Assembly: GCF_014638845.1 (NCBI RefSeq)
Contig: NZ_BMFP01000005.1
Coordinates: forward strand, 282,326-346,325
Direction of reading: 5' to 3'
Source of the DNA: Pontibacter amylolyticus
Lineage (GTDB): Bacteria; Bacteroidota; Bacteroidia; Cytophagales; Hymenobacteraceae
DNA: 64,000 bases
Below the pieces are notes generated by a model. It did no database searches and was not told where the DNA came from. It saw only the letters and a program-made list of their open reading frames with translations. Every line of letters begins with the position of its first letter. Positions within the stretch are counted from its first letter, which is position 1. Made by a program: the position numbers and the translations under genes. Below are positions 17,608 through 26,445 of the stretch, piece by piece.

Positions 17608-19230
17608 TCAAAGTGCCCGCAAGGCTGGCTTTTCAGTGGCTTGTGGCAGGTAGTGCCTGGCCAGCATTTCAAAAGCAGCTTCTTGCTCCCGCTGCCATAC
17701 CTCGTCGCAGTTGAGTTCGCGGGCCAGGACTCCTGCTACCGCAGGCGCCATAGCCAGTGCAGCGCGGGCATCGAGGAACAGCACCCGCAACCGACGGGCC
17801 AGCACATCCTCCACCGTCCGGGCCATTTCGTGGCGCACCGCCCATACTACCTGAGCCAGGGTATAGCCAAAGTCAGGGTGCAGCTTTTGGGCCAGCCCCG
17901 GTTCAGACTGCAGCAACGCCTGCAAAGCCGCTGCGTCGCTGCCGTAGCGGGCGAGTTCAGTTGGACTGTTAGCCATAGGTATACCTGCCACAGGTATAGC
18001 ACCATGAATGGGCAGCCTTTCTGTAAGGCAAGGTATAGCAGGCAAGCCCGCCACCCGGATAGCCGCGTTTACGGTGTCCTCAGCCATTTGCCGGTAGGTG
18101 GTCCACTTGCCGCCTGTGATGGTGATCAGTCCGGACGGCGCCACCAGCAGTTTGTGACTGCGGGAAATCTCTTTGGTGTTGCCAGTCAGGCTGTCGGGAG
18201 CTGCCAGGGGACGCAGGCCTGCAAACACGCTGAGCACATCCTGCCGTGTCGGGGGCTGCTGCAGATAAGCTCCAGCAGTTTGCAGGATAAAGTCAATCTC
18301 AGCATCCAGCGCCACGGGCTCCAGACTCAGTTGGTGCAGCGGGGTATCTGTTGTTCCGACCAATACGTGGCCCTGCCAGGGTATCGCAAAGAGCACGCGA
18401 CCATCCGGTGTTCTCGGAATCATCAGGGCCACATTTCCTGGCAGAAAGGATCTGTCGAGCACCACATGCACGCCCTGGCTTGGCATGACGAGCGGTTTAC
18501 GTGCAGGCTGGTCAAATTGCAGGATATCGTCCACGTACACGCCCGTGGCGTTCACCACCGCTCTGGCCCGCAAGGAATAGGGTTGTGCGGTTTCGAGGTC
18601 CAGCGCCTCCACGCCGTTCACTTTTCCATTGGCGTCCTTTGTCAGGCCAGTCACGCGAACATAATTAAGCACCGTGCCGCCCTGTTCGGCGCAGGTCTGG
18701 GCGATGTTCAGAGCCAGGCGGGCGTCGTCGAATTGTCCGTCGTAGTACACGATGCCGCCTTTCAGGTTTTCGGATTTGACATTCGGCATACGCTCCAGCA
18801 CCGTTTTGCGGCTCCACCAGCCGGTGCGGCCCAGACTATACCTGCCCGCCAGCAGATCGTAGAGCGTGAGGCCGGTGCCATAGAAGAATCGCTGCCACCA
18901 GCTGTAGCAAAGGATCACGAAAGGCTGCACCGACACCACATGCGGCGCGTTGCGCAGCAGAATTCCCCGCTCCCGAAGTGCCTCGAACACCAGACGGATG
19001 TTGCCCTGTGCCAGGTAGCGTACCCCGCCGTGCACCAGCTTGGTACTACGACTCGAGGTGCCTTTGGCAAAATCGGACTGTTCGAGCAGAAGCGTCTTGT
19101 ACCCGCGTGAGGCGGCGTCCAGCGCAGTACCCAACCCGGTAGAGCCGCCGCCAATCACGAGCACATCCCACTCAGGCACTTCGGAAAGCTGGCGCAGCAT
19201 GGTCTGGCGGGTAAACGGAATGACTGCCAT
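17608..19230 (-). CDS. glpD: FAD-dependent glycerol-3-phosphate dehydrogenase
   Basis: Oxidises sn-glycerol-3-phosphate to dihydroxyacetone phosphate and passes electrons to quinone at the membrane. It has the N-terminal FAD motif VLVIGGGSTGLGTALDAASRG, then the family block SSRSTKLVHGGVRYLAQGN. The C-terminal domain carries AVRHEMARTVEDVLARR, typical of GlpD. From the ATG before AVIPFTRQ it has 540 residues. An extension to a TTG 26 codons upstream is unlikely. No glpK or glpF lies nearby. Confidence 0.93.
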   Translation of the reverse strand: MAVIPFTRQTMLRQLSEVPEWDVLVIGGGSTGLGTALDAASRGYKTLLLEQSDFAKGTSSRSTKLVHGGVRYLAQGNIRLVFEALRERGILLRNAPHVVSVQPFVILCYSWWQRFFYGTGLTLYDLLAGRYSLGRTGWWSRKTVLERMPNVKSENLKGGIVYYDGQFDDARLALNIAQTCAEQGGTVLNYVRVTGLTKDANGKVNGVEALDLETAQPYSLRARAVVNATGVYVDDILQFDQPARKPLVMPSQGVHVVLDRSFLPGNVALMIPRTPDGRVLFAIPWQGHVLVGTTDTPLHQLSLEPVALDAEIDFILQTAGAYLQQPPTRQDVLSVFAGLRPLAAPDSLTGNTKEISRSHKLLVAPSGLITITGGKWTTYRQMAEDTVNAAIRVAGLPAIPCLTERLPIHGAIPVAGIPMANSPTELARYGSDAAALQALLQSEPGLAQKLHPDFGYTLAQVVWAVRHEMARTVEDVLARRLRVLFLDARAALAMAPAVAGVLARELNCDEVWQREQEAAFEMLARHYLPQATEKPALRAL

Positions 19231-19385
19231 AGGCGGTTTCAGGTATAGGTTATGCAGTTTCTGATTGGCTTGGGAACGATAGCTTAAGGTAACGTTTTTT
19301 GCTGACAAATTCAGTTGCTTTTTCTTTCAGTGAATGGGAAGGCAGCTAAAAAATGGCTATCATTATAGCGTTTACCAATACGACC

Positions 19386-20330
19386 ATGAAATACCCTTAC
19401 TCCCTTTTTCGCACAAGTTTTTTCACACTTTTATCCGCTTTTCTTCTCTGCTTTTCGTCCTGTGTGCGGGAAGGCAAAACCGTTGAAACGCAATCACCAG
19501 TAGAGGCGGCTATACCTGTTGCTTCCGCAAATACCGACGCCGCTATACCTGCCCCCGACAGCCTGAGTTTGCAGGCCGCTATACCTGCCGGGCCGGTTCA
19601 GCCCGCAGCAGTGGTAGCCAATTCCGTAGCCGATGCCGAAACCATCATCGCCCGCAAACAGGTGCCTATTTTGTGCTACCACCAGGTGCGCGACTGGCGG
19701 GAAAAAGACTCCAAACAGGCCAAGGATTACATTATACCGGAGGAGCGCTTCAAAGATCACATCAAAATGCTGGCCGACAGTGGTTACCAGACCGTGCTGC
19801 CCGACCAGTTGCTGGCCTACCTGACAACCGGTGCTCCGCTTCCCGAAAAACCCGTGATGCTCACGTTCGACGACACCAGCCTGGGGCAGTACACGGTGGC
19901 CGCACCTGAACTGGAAAAGTATGGTTTCAAAGGCGTGTTCTTCATCATGACCGTATCGCTGGGCCGGCCCAATTACATGACCAAAGCACAGGTAAAGGAG
20001 CTTTCGGATAAGGGGCATGCTATTGGCTCGCACACCTGGGACCACCAGAACGTGAAGAAATACCAGGGGCAGGACTGGGTGACGCAGGTAGAAAAACCCT
20101 CACGGCAACTGGCTGAGATTACGGGCAAGCCAACTGAATACTTCGCTTACCCGTTCGGGCTCTGGAACCCCGAGGCTATACCTGAACTGAAACAGCGCGG
20201 CATGGTGGCGGCTTTCCAATTGGCTGATAAGCGCGACCCACAGGACCCGCTGCACAGCATTCGCCGTATTATAGCGAGTGGCTACTGGAGCTCCAATTCG
20301 TTGCACAGAGCCATGGTGAACAGCTTTTAA
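19386..20330 (+). CDS. Polysaccharide deacetylase family lipoprotein
   Basis: A 314-residue predicted lipoprotein (lipobox CFSSC) with a NodB-type deacetylase domain. Motif 1 is TFDDT, with Asp-Asp kept but the usual glycine replaced by Thr. Motif 2 is GSHTWDH, supplying the two histidine metal ligands. Between anchor and domain is a Pro/Ala-rich linker in which the DNA motif GCTATACCTG occurs three times in frame, each encoding Ala-Ile-Pro. Likely role: removing acetyl groups from a cell-surface polysaccharide. It precedes the pyruvate kinase-like gene by 35 bp. Confidence 0.87.
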   Translation: MKYPYSLFRTSFFTLLSAFLLCFSSCVREGKTVETQSPVEAAIPVASANTDAAIPAPDSLSLQAAIPAGPVQPAAVVANSVADAETIIARKQVPILCYHQVRDWREKDSKQAKDYIIPEERFKDHIKMLADSGYQTVLPDQLLAYLTTGAPLPEKPVMLTFDDTSLGQYTVAAPELEKYGFKGVFFIMTVSLGRPNYMTKAQVKELSDKGHAIGSHTWDHQNVKKYQGQDWVTQVEKPSRQLAEITGKPTEYFAYPFGLWNPEAIPELKQRGMVAAFQLADKRDPQDPLHSIRRIIASGYWSSNSLHRAMVNSF

Positions 20331-20365
20331 ATAACTTAGCCCTGTTACTTATACCCTCTAACACC

Positions 20366-22228
20366 ATGCAAACAGACGATAAACACCTTCGCGATATGAT
20401 TTCGCAGCTGGACGTGCTGCAACACGATGCCCTTGAACTGGAAAAGAAGTTTGCGAGCGCCATCAAAAGCGTGCACCCCTCTTTCCGCACGAGCGCCCGG
20501 AACCTGCTGCACTACCTGTCGCTGCGGCAACACGATATACGGCAGCTGCAGGAAGGCCTGGCGCGTTTGGGCCTGTCCTCGCTGGGTCGCTCCGAAGGGC
20601 ATGTACTGGCTAGTCTGCAGGCCGTGCACCACATGCTCTGCCAATTGCTCGATTGCGCGCCCACCAAAAAACCTATACCTGTTTCGCATGCCGAGAGCGT
20701 CGAGCTGCTCGAAAAGCACACGAGCGAACTGTTGGGCGCCCGGCCTTCCAAACGCAGCACCCGCATCATGGTCACTTTCTCCACTGAGCTGGCCCAGGAC
20801 TACGAACTGGTGAAGCGCATGCTGCTGGCAGGCATGGATTGTGCCCGCATCAACTGCGCCCACGACGACGAGGAGGTATGGGAAACGATGGTGCAATCCA
20901 TCCGAAAGGCCGAAAAGGAGACGGGCCAGAGCTGTAAGATCCTGATGGACCTGATGGGACCCAAGCTGCGCACAGGCCCGCTCAAACCCGGCCCCGCCCT
21001 GCTGCCCATCCGCCCGATTCAGAACGAGCTGGGGCAGCTCGTGTCGCCTGCCAAGGTATGGCTCGCACCTGCCGGTGTGGAGAGCGAGGTGCCCACAGAC
21101 GCCAGCCTGCCCGTAGACGAGGCCTGGGTAGCCCAGCTGCAACAGGGCGATAAGCTCAGGTTCAAGGACACGCGCGGCCGCAAGCGTTCCTTCACCGTGA
21201 TGCAGCGCAAGGAAAAAGGCGTCATCGCTCACCTGTTCAAAACCTCTTACATCGGTACGGGCACTGAACTCACCATCAATAAAAAGAGCGCCCTGGAGCG
21301 TAGCACCAAGGTGGGAGAATTGCCTGCCAGCGTGGCGCCCATCTACCTGCGCAAAGACGATTTGCTCATACTCACCAAAGACGAAGCACCCGGTGAGCCT
21401 GCTCTCTACGATGCCGAGGGGCATATTGTAAAACCTGCGCGTATTGCCTGCACCTTGCCGGAGGTATTCGGCCGGGTGAAGACAGGACAGCCGATCCTGT
21501 TTGACGATGGCAAAATAGCGGGCGTGATCCTGAATGTGAGCGAAGATAACCTGCTCGTGAAAATTACCGAAGCCAAAGAGTCAGGAAGCCGCCTGCTGCA
21601 CGACAAGGGCATCAACCTCCCCGAAAGTGATCTGCAGCTGAACGGGCTCTCGGAGCAGGATAGTCAGCACCTCGCGTTCGTGGTAAAACATGCTGACATT
21701 GTAAGTCTTTCGTTCGTGAACCACCCTGAGATGATCGAGGCGCTGCACAAGGAACTGAAGCGCCTGAAAGCGCCGCCCCGCCTGGGCATCATCCTCAAAA
21801 TTGAGACGAAGGAAGGTTTCCGCCACCTGCCTCACTTGCTCCTGACGGTCATGAAAAACCACCCGGTGGGCGTGATGATCGCCCGTGGCGACCTGGCCGT
21901 GGAGTGCGGCTGGCAGCGCCTGGCCGAAGTGCAGGAGGAGATCCTGTGGATAACAGAGGCGGCGCACATCCCGGTGGTGTGGGCCACGCAGGTACTTGAG
22001 TCGCTTGCTAAGAAAGGGCGTCCGTCGAGGGCCGAGATCACGGATGCCGCCATGTCGCAGCGGGCCGACTGCGTGATGCTCAACAAGGGGCCGTTTGTGC
22101 TGCGGGCCGTGGAGTTGCTCGACGACATTCTGCAGCGCATGCAGGAGCACCAGCACAAGAAAACATCCATGCTCCGCCCACTGCACGTATCGGAACTGGC
22201 AATGCCCATCAGCGGCGCCGACATCTAG
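20366..22228 (+). CDS. Pyruvate kinase-like protein, N-terminally extended and lacking the C domain
   Basis: A 620-residue protein. Residues 1-125 are a helical extension unlike any part of ordinary pyruvate kinase. The catalytic A domain then begins (IMVTFSTELAQ; ARINCAHD with Arg161/Asn163; DLMGPKLRTGP), is interrupted by the B domain, and resumes with the active-site LGIILKIETKEGF and MIARGDLAVECG. The TRAE-type helix region GRPSRAEITDAAM is present. The protein stops soon after, so the allosteric C domain is missing. Whether it still makes pyruvate and ATP from PEP and ADP is plausible but unproven. Confidence 0.8.
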   Translation: MQTDDKHLRDMISQLDVLQHDALELEKKFASAIKSVHPSFRTSARNLLHYLSLRQHDIRQLQEGLARLGLSSLGRSEGHVLASLQAVHHMLCQLLDCAPTKKPIPVSHAESVELLEKHTSELLGARPSKRSTRIMVTFSTELAQDYELVKRMLLAGMDCARINCAHDDEEVWETMVQSIRKAEKETGQSCKILMDLMGPKLRTGPLKPGPALLPIRPIQNELGQLVSPAKVWLAPAGVESEVPTDASLPVDEAWVAQLQQGDKLRFKDTRGRKRSFTVMQRKEKGVIAHLFKTSYIGTGTELTINKKSALERSTKVGELPASVAPIYLRKDDLLILTKDEAPGEPALYDAEGHIVKPARIACTLPEVFGRVKTGQPILFDDGKIAGVILNVSEDNLLVKITEAKESGSRLLHDKGINLPESDLQLNGLSEQDSQHLAFVVKHADIVSLSFVNHPEMIEALHKELKRLKAPPRLGIILKIETKEGFRHLPHLLLTVMKNHPVGVMIARGDLAVECGWQRLAEVQEEILWITEAAHIPVVWATQVLESLAKKGRPSRAEITDAAMSQRADCVMLNKGPFVLRAVELLDDILQRMQEHQHKKTSMLRPLHVSELAMPISGADI

Positions 22229-22235
22229 ACCGTGA

Positions 22236-22264
22236 CAGGTATAGCCGGCTCCCGGCTATACCTG
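22236..22264. repeat. Inverted CAGGTATAGCCGG pair between two genes
   Basis: Perfect 13-bp arms CAGGTATAGCCGG and CCGGCTATACCTG around a CTC loop. There is no following T run, so it is not a standard terminator. It is built from the window-wide motif. Confidence 0.7.
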
Positions 22265-22283
22265 CACCTGAATACTTTTGACT

Positions 22284-23954
22284 ATGAAACTGGCCCTGGC
22301 GCTTCTTCTTTCTACTTGTCTATACCTTTGCACAGCCTCCTATACCTTGGCGCACACTTACTACATTAGCTCCAAAGGCAATGACGCCAACACGGGCAGT
22401 TCGCCTGTTTCCGCCTGGCGCTCCATTGAGCGGGTGAACAGCCACCAGTATAAGGCTGGAGATACCATCCTGTTTGAGGGAGGAAGCGTGTTCAAAGGAG
22501 GGCTGTACTTTCATCCGGCCAACACGGCTTCAGCGAAGGCACCGGTGGTCGTCAGCTCCTTTGGTGAAGGCCGCGCCACCATCGATGCCGGCATCAGTTA
22601 CGGTTTTTATGCGCACAACGTGGCAGGTATAGAAATCCGGGACCTGAACTTCCGGGGCAGTGGCTATACCCGCAATACCAACCACGGCATCCTTTTCTAC
22701 AACGACCTGCCCGGCGATGTGAAGTTGGCCCACATCGTCATAGACCAGGTAGAAGTGAGCGGCTTCCGGAAATCAGGTATCACGCTGGGCGCCTGGAACG
22801 GCAACAGCGGTTTCCGGGATGCCCGCATCACGCAGGCCGTTGTGCACGACATCGACTCGGTCGGCATCAACACCTACGGGGAGTTCGACCATACCAAAAC
22901 CGGCTACGCGCACCAAAATATCTACATCGGGCACTGCCATGTGTACAAAATCTATGGCCTGATACTCCCTGACAAGCATAGCGGAAGCGGCATCGTGCTG
23001 TCGGACGTGGATGGTGGCACCATAGAGCACAGCGTGGTCCATACTTCGGGTATGCAGAACAAGAACTGCGGCGGACCGATCGGCATCTGGGCCTGGGATG
23101 CCAACGATATTACCATCCAATACAACGAGGCCTATAACATGAGCGCGGGCAGCGGCTGCGACGGCGGCGGTTTTGATCTGGACGGCGGGGTGACCAACTC
23201 CGTGATGCAGTACAACTATTCCCACGACAACGATGGGGCAGGCTTTCTGATCGCGCAGTTTGAGTGGGCCCGACCGATGCGCAACAACATCATCCGGTAT
23301 AACATCTCGGAAAACGACGGTCGCAAAAACGACTATAAAGGTATTACGCTTTGGGTGGAAAACCACGACAGAGGCGGCAACCTGGACTTGCTCGTGTACA
23401 ACAACACCATCTTTGCGGACAGCGCTGTAGCCCCTTCCGGCGGAGGCGTGTTCTTCAAGAGCGGCGGTCACCACAACGTCCGGTTTTTCAACAACATCTT
23501 CTACAGCCGCAACGGAGCCCCCATGGTAGTGGCTACCGACACGACCATGGACGTCTCCTTTCACAACAACGCCTACTTCAGTGACAACGGCCGCTATACC
23601 TTTGTGTGGGGCGATGGCAGCTATACCTCCCTGCCCGATTTTCAGGCAGCAACCGGACAAGAGACGATGAACGGCAGTCCGACAGGTATGGTGGCCGACC
23701 CAAAGTTACAGGCACCCGGCACGGCAGGCACCTTAGGCTATCCGCTTGATCTGAAAACCCTGCGCGACAGGTATAGCCCTCAGAAAAAATCACCGCTCAT
23801 CGACCAAGGTATAGCGGTGCCCCTCCCTCCTTCATTTGCTCCAGCCACAGAAGACATCTTCGGCAATCAAATCGAATCAAACGCTGCACCTGACTTGGGC
23901 GCCGTTGCTTATACCCGACCGAAGTTTTTTCAATTGCTGAAGGAACTGTTTTGA
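22284..23954 (+). CDS. Secreted right-handed parallel beta-helix repeat protein
   Basis: Starts at the ATG before KLALALLLSTC, giving an N-terminal signal peptide, then the typical opening YYISSKGNDANTGSSPVSAW. The body is a run of beta-helix rungs rich in N, G and H (for example IEIRDLNFRGSGYT, ITIQYNEAYNMSAG, NIIRYNISENDG). This fold occurs in polysaccharide lyases and in other surface glycan-binding enzymes. I cannot assign a catalytic class. The length, 556 residues, is usual for exported PbH1 proteins of Bacteroidota. It stands alone. Confidence 0.85.
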   Translation: MKLALALLLSTCLYLCTASYTLAHTYYISSKGNDANTGSSPVSAWRSIERVNSHQYKAGDTILFEGGSVFKGGLYFHPANTASAKAPVVVSSFGEGRATIDAGISYGFYAHNVAGIEIRDLNFRGSGYTRNTNHGILFYNDLPGDVKLAHIVIDQVEVSGFRKSGITLGAWNGNSGFRDARITQAVVHDIDSVGINTYGEFDHTKTGYAHQNIYIGHCHVYKIYGLILPDKHSGSGIVLSDVDGGTIEHSVVHTSGMQNKNCGGPIGIWAWDANDITIQYNEAYNMSAGSGCDGGGFDLDGGVTNSVMQYNYSHDNDGAGFLIAQFEWARPMRNNIIRYNISENDGRKNDYKGITLWVENHDRGGNLDLLVYNNTIFADSAVAPSGGGVFFKSGGHHNVRFFNNIFYSRNGAPMVVATDTTMDVSFHNNAYFSDNGRYTFVWGDGSYTSLPDFQAATGQETMNGSPTGMVADPKLQAPGTAGTLGYPLDLKTLRDRYSPQKKSPLIDQGIAVPLPPSFAPATEDIFGNQIESNAAPDLGAVAYTRPKFFQLLKELF

Positions 23955-23980
23955 GTTGAGGAGTTGAGGAGTTAGAAAGT
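23953..23980 (+). repeat. GAGTTGAG tandem and GTTAGAAAGTTAG repeat
   Basis: Two to three tandem GGAGTTGA-like units run into GTTAGAAAGTTAG. The latter is the same core as in the inverted repeats around the four-helix-bundle gene at 26437-26905. Confidence 0.5.
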
Positions 23981-24099
23981 TAGGATACCCGTGTGGTAGG
24001 TAGAAATGCAGAAGTTGGAGAAGAATATATAGAAGATTCTATGTAACTTACCTGGGGCAAGCTGTGCGCTTCGCTTATACCTGGATCTAAACAAAGCAT

Positions 24100-24273
24100 A
24101 TGAAATCATTCAATCTGGTCGGATTTCTTGCTGTGCTATTAGCTGTAGCAGGGGCTGTCATCAGCATCGGGCATTTCTTCGAGAACAAATACATAGGTTG
24201 GGCTTTTATAGGGGCAGGATTGGCTTTGGCGATTTTCAATACATGGTGGAATATCCGGAAGCATGGGCGGTAG
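24100..24273 (+). CDS. Small two-helix membrane protein
   Basis: An unrecognised 57-residue protein starting MKSFNLVGFLAVLLAVAGAV. It has two hydrophobic helices (about 6-24 and 33-48) separated by a short polar turn (GHFFENKYIG), and it ends in a basic tail NIRKHGR. Clean reading frame and composition suggest a real gene. No function can be inferred. It precedes the AT-rich oxygenase-like gene. Confidence 0.55.
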   Translation: MKSFNLVGFLAVLLAVAGAVISIGHFFENKYIGWAFIGAGLALAIFNTWWNIRKHGR

Positions 24274-24354
24274 GGATCAGGAAGGCACGTATGCTAATAC
24301 CTGCATAATATTGAAACAACACTTATTTAGTGGCAGACTGGCAATATTTGAAAT

Positions 24355-25197
24355 ATGGAAAAATTTATTTTCAAAATAGATAACAAAGAATTTGAGTTTC
24401 CAACTGATGGTGCTCCTGAATTTCGTTATGGGGGAAAAGATGTTGTATCAGCACTGGAAACTGATATTACCTTTGGACAGAAATGGTATAAAAGCGGATA
24501 TTCTATTTTTAATTTTCTGGAGGAAGAAGAATTTCACCATCTAAAAGAAGGCTTAACAAATAGTGTCGAAAAGATAATCCGTGAAGAATTAGGGATAAAT
24601 ACTAATGGTTTTAGGCTTGAATCTTATCATGAGTATGTAACCTCTGATGAAGACCATTATAAAGTGATTTTAAAAACCCGAGATTTGTACCTTCGAGAGT
24701 TTAAATTTCTTTTCGAGACTTTGTTTAGAAAGTTTGAGGATCACATAGGATTTGGATTAACAGATATAGATCCTAAGACAAAGGAACCAATCTACATAAT
24801 CGTAAGAATCAATAGGCCGGGCTCAAATGATTTTAACCCACCTCATAAAGATGTATACCATTTTATGGACGGGCCCGATTCATACATTCCTCAGTTCTTG
24901 AATATTTGGATTCCCATTAGTGGTGTTACTCCAAAATCTTCCTTACCATTGGTTGAATCAAGTCATTTGCTGCCTGAGAGTAGCATATTAAGAACTACAG
25001 AAGGGGGCGTAATAGGCAAAAATAAATATAATGTAAGGATGGTGAAGGAATGGGCGAAGAGTAATCAACTAAAGAGAACTAAGGTTACTTATGGAGAAGC
25101 CTTAATATTTTCCTCTCACCTGGTCCATGGATTAGCAGTTAACGAAGAACAAGACACAACAAGAGTTTCGCTTGAATTCAGGTTATTCAAAAAGTAG
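24355..25197 (+). CDS. Putative Fe(II)/2-oxoglutarate-dependent oxygenase (PhyH-like)
   Basis: A 280-residue cytoplasmic protein not recognised as a named family. It carries a plausible iron-binding facial triad: His164-x-Asp166 (NPPHKDVYHF) and His258 (HLVHGLAVN). Arg270, twelve residues on, could bind 2-oxoglutarate. The region between has NIWIPISG and SLPLVESSHLLPES, matching the jelly-roll layout of phytanoyl-CoA dioxygenase-like enzymes. The gene is clearly more AT-rich than its neighbours and nearly free of the window-wide motif, which suggests recent transfer. Substrate unknown; a small-molecule or sugar hydroxylase is possible. Confidence 0.6.
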   Translation: MEKFIFKIDNKEFEFPTDGAPEFRYGGKDVVSALETDITFGQKWYKSGYSIFNFLEEEEFHHLKEGLTNSVEKIIREELGINTNGFRLESYHEYVTSDEDHYKVILKTRDLYLREFKFLFETLFRKFEDHIGFGLTDIDPKTKEPIYIIVRINRPGSNDFNPPHKDVYHFMDGPDSYIPQFLNIWIPISGVTPKSSLPLVESSHLLPESSILRTTEGGVIGKNKYNVRMVKEWAKSNQLKRTKVTYGEALIFSSHLVHGLAVNEEQDTTRVSLEFRLFKK

Positions 25198-25226
25198 GAG
25201 TTAATATAAGTCTAAGAAAACTTCCT

Positions 25227-25674
25227 ATGCTCAAATCCACAGCCACTAATTCCATCACGCTGCTTCTCTTGCTCCTCACTTTCACCCAATGCACCACCGG
25301 CAGGCAAAAAGTGCTCAAGCAGCAGTTATAAGGAGATTTACATCGAAGAGTTTAAGCTGATCTATTTTCAAAAGTTACTACGGGCAGGTTTCAATAACTC
25401 CGAAGAAGTGAACAGTTTAATTCAGGTTGACAAGAGTGGCTTCACGGAACCAGTCCTTACTCCTGAAGATTATAAGCTAATTGAACGTATTGTACAGGCG
25501 GACCAGCAGCAAATGCGGGCCGACTCTGTGGCGAGGATAGGCCGTATGGCGGAGGGAGCAGAGGGCAGGCATGTATTTAGCCATATTCTTTCTAAGATAG
25601 AGGGCAAATGGCTGGACAGCCTGGCGAAAGAGCGCTACAAGCTTTCTGAATTCCGACATACGCCTTTAGATTGA
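25227..25674 (+). pseudogene. Frameshifted small lipoprotein gene
   Basis: The ATG at 25227 opens a lipoprotein signal sequence (LLLLLLTFTQC) that ends after 34 codons at 25331. The next frame is open from there to 25674 and encodes a charged helical region (KEIYIEEFKLIYFQ... through ERYKLSEFRHTPLD). Removing one A from the A5 run at 25306-25310 joins the two into one protein of about 148 residues. This may be a real inactivation, a phase-variable tract, or a sequencing error. Without it, the downstream part has only a GTG start at 25408. Product not recognised. Confidence 0.6.
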
Positions 25675-25723
25675 AGTGACTATCCTTTACAAACTGACGT
25701 TATATTTCATAAATATATTACCC

Positions 25724-26242
25724 ATGAAACGACTTATCTTCTCTCTAATACTCGCGGGTTGCGGTCTGCAGGCCTTTGCGCAACAAGAGCTGATTCACCC
25801 AAAGGAGCAGCAAAAGCAAGGGATGGTGTCACAACCGCAGCCTTACATCCAGATAAACGGGCAGCAGATTGCGCAGCCGAGCCTGGCGCTGATCAAAGCT
25901 GACAACATCGAAAGCGTCAATGTGCTAAAAGACGAAAATGCTACGGGCAAATTTGGCGACAAAGCCAAAGACGGCGCCATTCTTATCAGGGCCAAGTCCA
26001 CGGCAGCATTTTCCACGATGCAGGATATTTATGCCCAATACCGTATACCTGCGGCTCAGCAAAACCTGAAAGTGGTAATCAACAACCGGCTCGTAAAAGA
26101 CACCAGCCTGATACTGGCTAACCTGGAGCAGATCGAAAAAGTGGAGGTTGTGAAACAGGACATCGTGGCTCCTGTGCGCTGGAGCCTGAACGACGAAGAG
26201 GAGTTCCTGCACATCATTCCCAAACCGCAAACCAAAAATTAA
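25724..26242 (+). CDS. Small secreted protein with a TonB-receptor plug-like motif
   Basis: Begins at the ATG before KRLIFSLILAGCG, giving a signal peptide ending near FAQ. The middle holds NIESVNVLKDENATGKFGD and DGAILI, which resembles the SusC plug motif (VLKDASATAIYGSRGANGVI type). The C-terminal half repeats a weaker version (NLEQIEKVEVVKQD). At 172 residues it has no barrel. The fold may be a free-standing plug or carboxypeptidase-regulatory-like module. Its periplasmic role is unknown. It precedes ywbE by 5 bp, so they may share a transcript. Confidence 0.65.
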   Translation: MKRLIFSLILAGCGLQAFAQQELIHPKEQQKQGMVSQPQPYIQINGQQIAQPSLALIKADNIESVNVLKDENATGKFGDKAKDGAILIRAKSTAAFSTMQDIYAQYRIPAAQQNLKVVINNRLVKDTSLILANLEQIEKVEVVKQDIVAPVRWSLNDEEEFLHIIPKPQTKN

Positions 26243-26247
26243 GCACC

Positions 26248-26445
26248 ATGGACGGTACCAAACGCAGTAACATCAAAATAGGCTCGCACGTGAACATCGT
26301 GCTCAAAGAAGACCAGCGCACCGGCGACTTAACTGAAGGCTATGTAGAGGCCATCTTAACTAAATCACCTAACCACCCGCACGGCATTAAAGTAAGACTC
26401 GAGACAGGAGAAGTTGGGCGTGTGAAGGAAATCCTTTTAAGTTAG
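26248..26445 (+). CDS. YwbE family protein
   Basis: A 65-residue protein matching the YwbE (DUF2196) family throughout: IKIGSHVNIVLKEDQRTGDL, then TKSPNHPHGIKVRLETGEVGRV. The family has a small beta-barrel KOW/SH3-like look and unknown function. It begins 5 bp after the plug-like gene. Its stop codon lies inside the left inverted repeat of the four-helix-bundle unit. Confidence 0.88.
   Translation: MDGTKRSNIKIGSHVNIVLKEDQRTGDLTEGYVEAILTKSPNHPHGIKVRLETGEVGRVKEILLS

Noticed and set aside
19230..19308. N-terminal extension of the glycerol-3-phosphate dehydrogenase from a TTG
   Set aside because: The family normally starts shortly before the FAD motif; the extension adds non-conserved residues and uses a weak start, while an ATG is well placed at 19230.
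22773..23660. 295-codon open frame antisense to the beta-helix gene
   Set aside because: Val/Ala/His-rich shadow without recognisable motifs.
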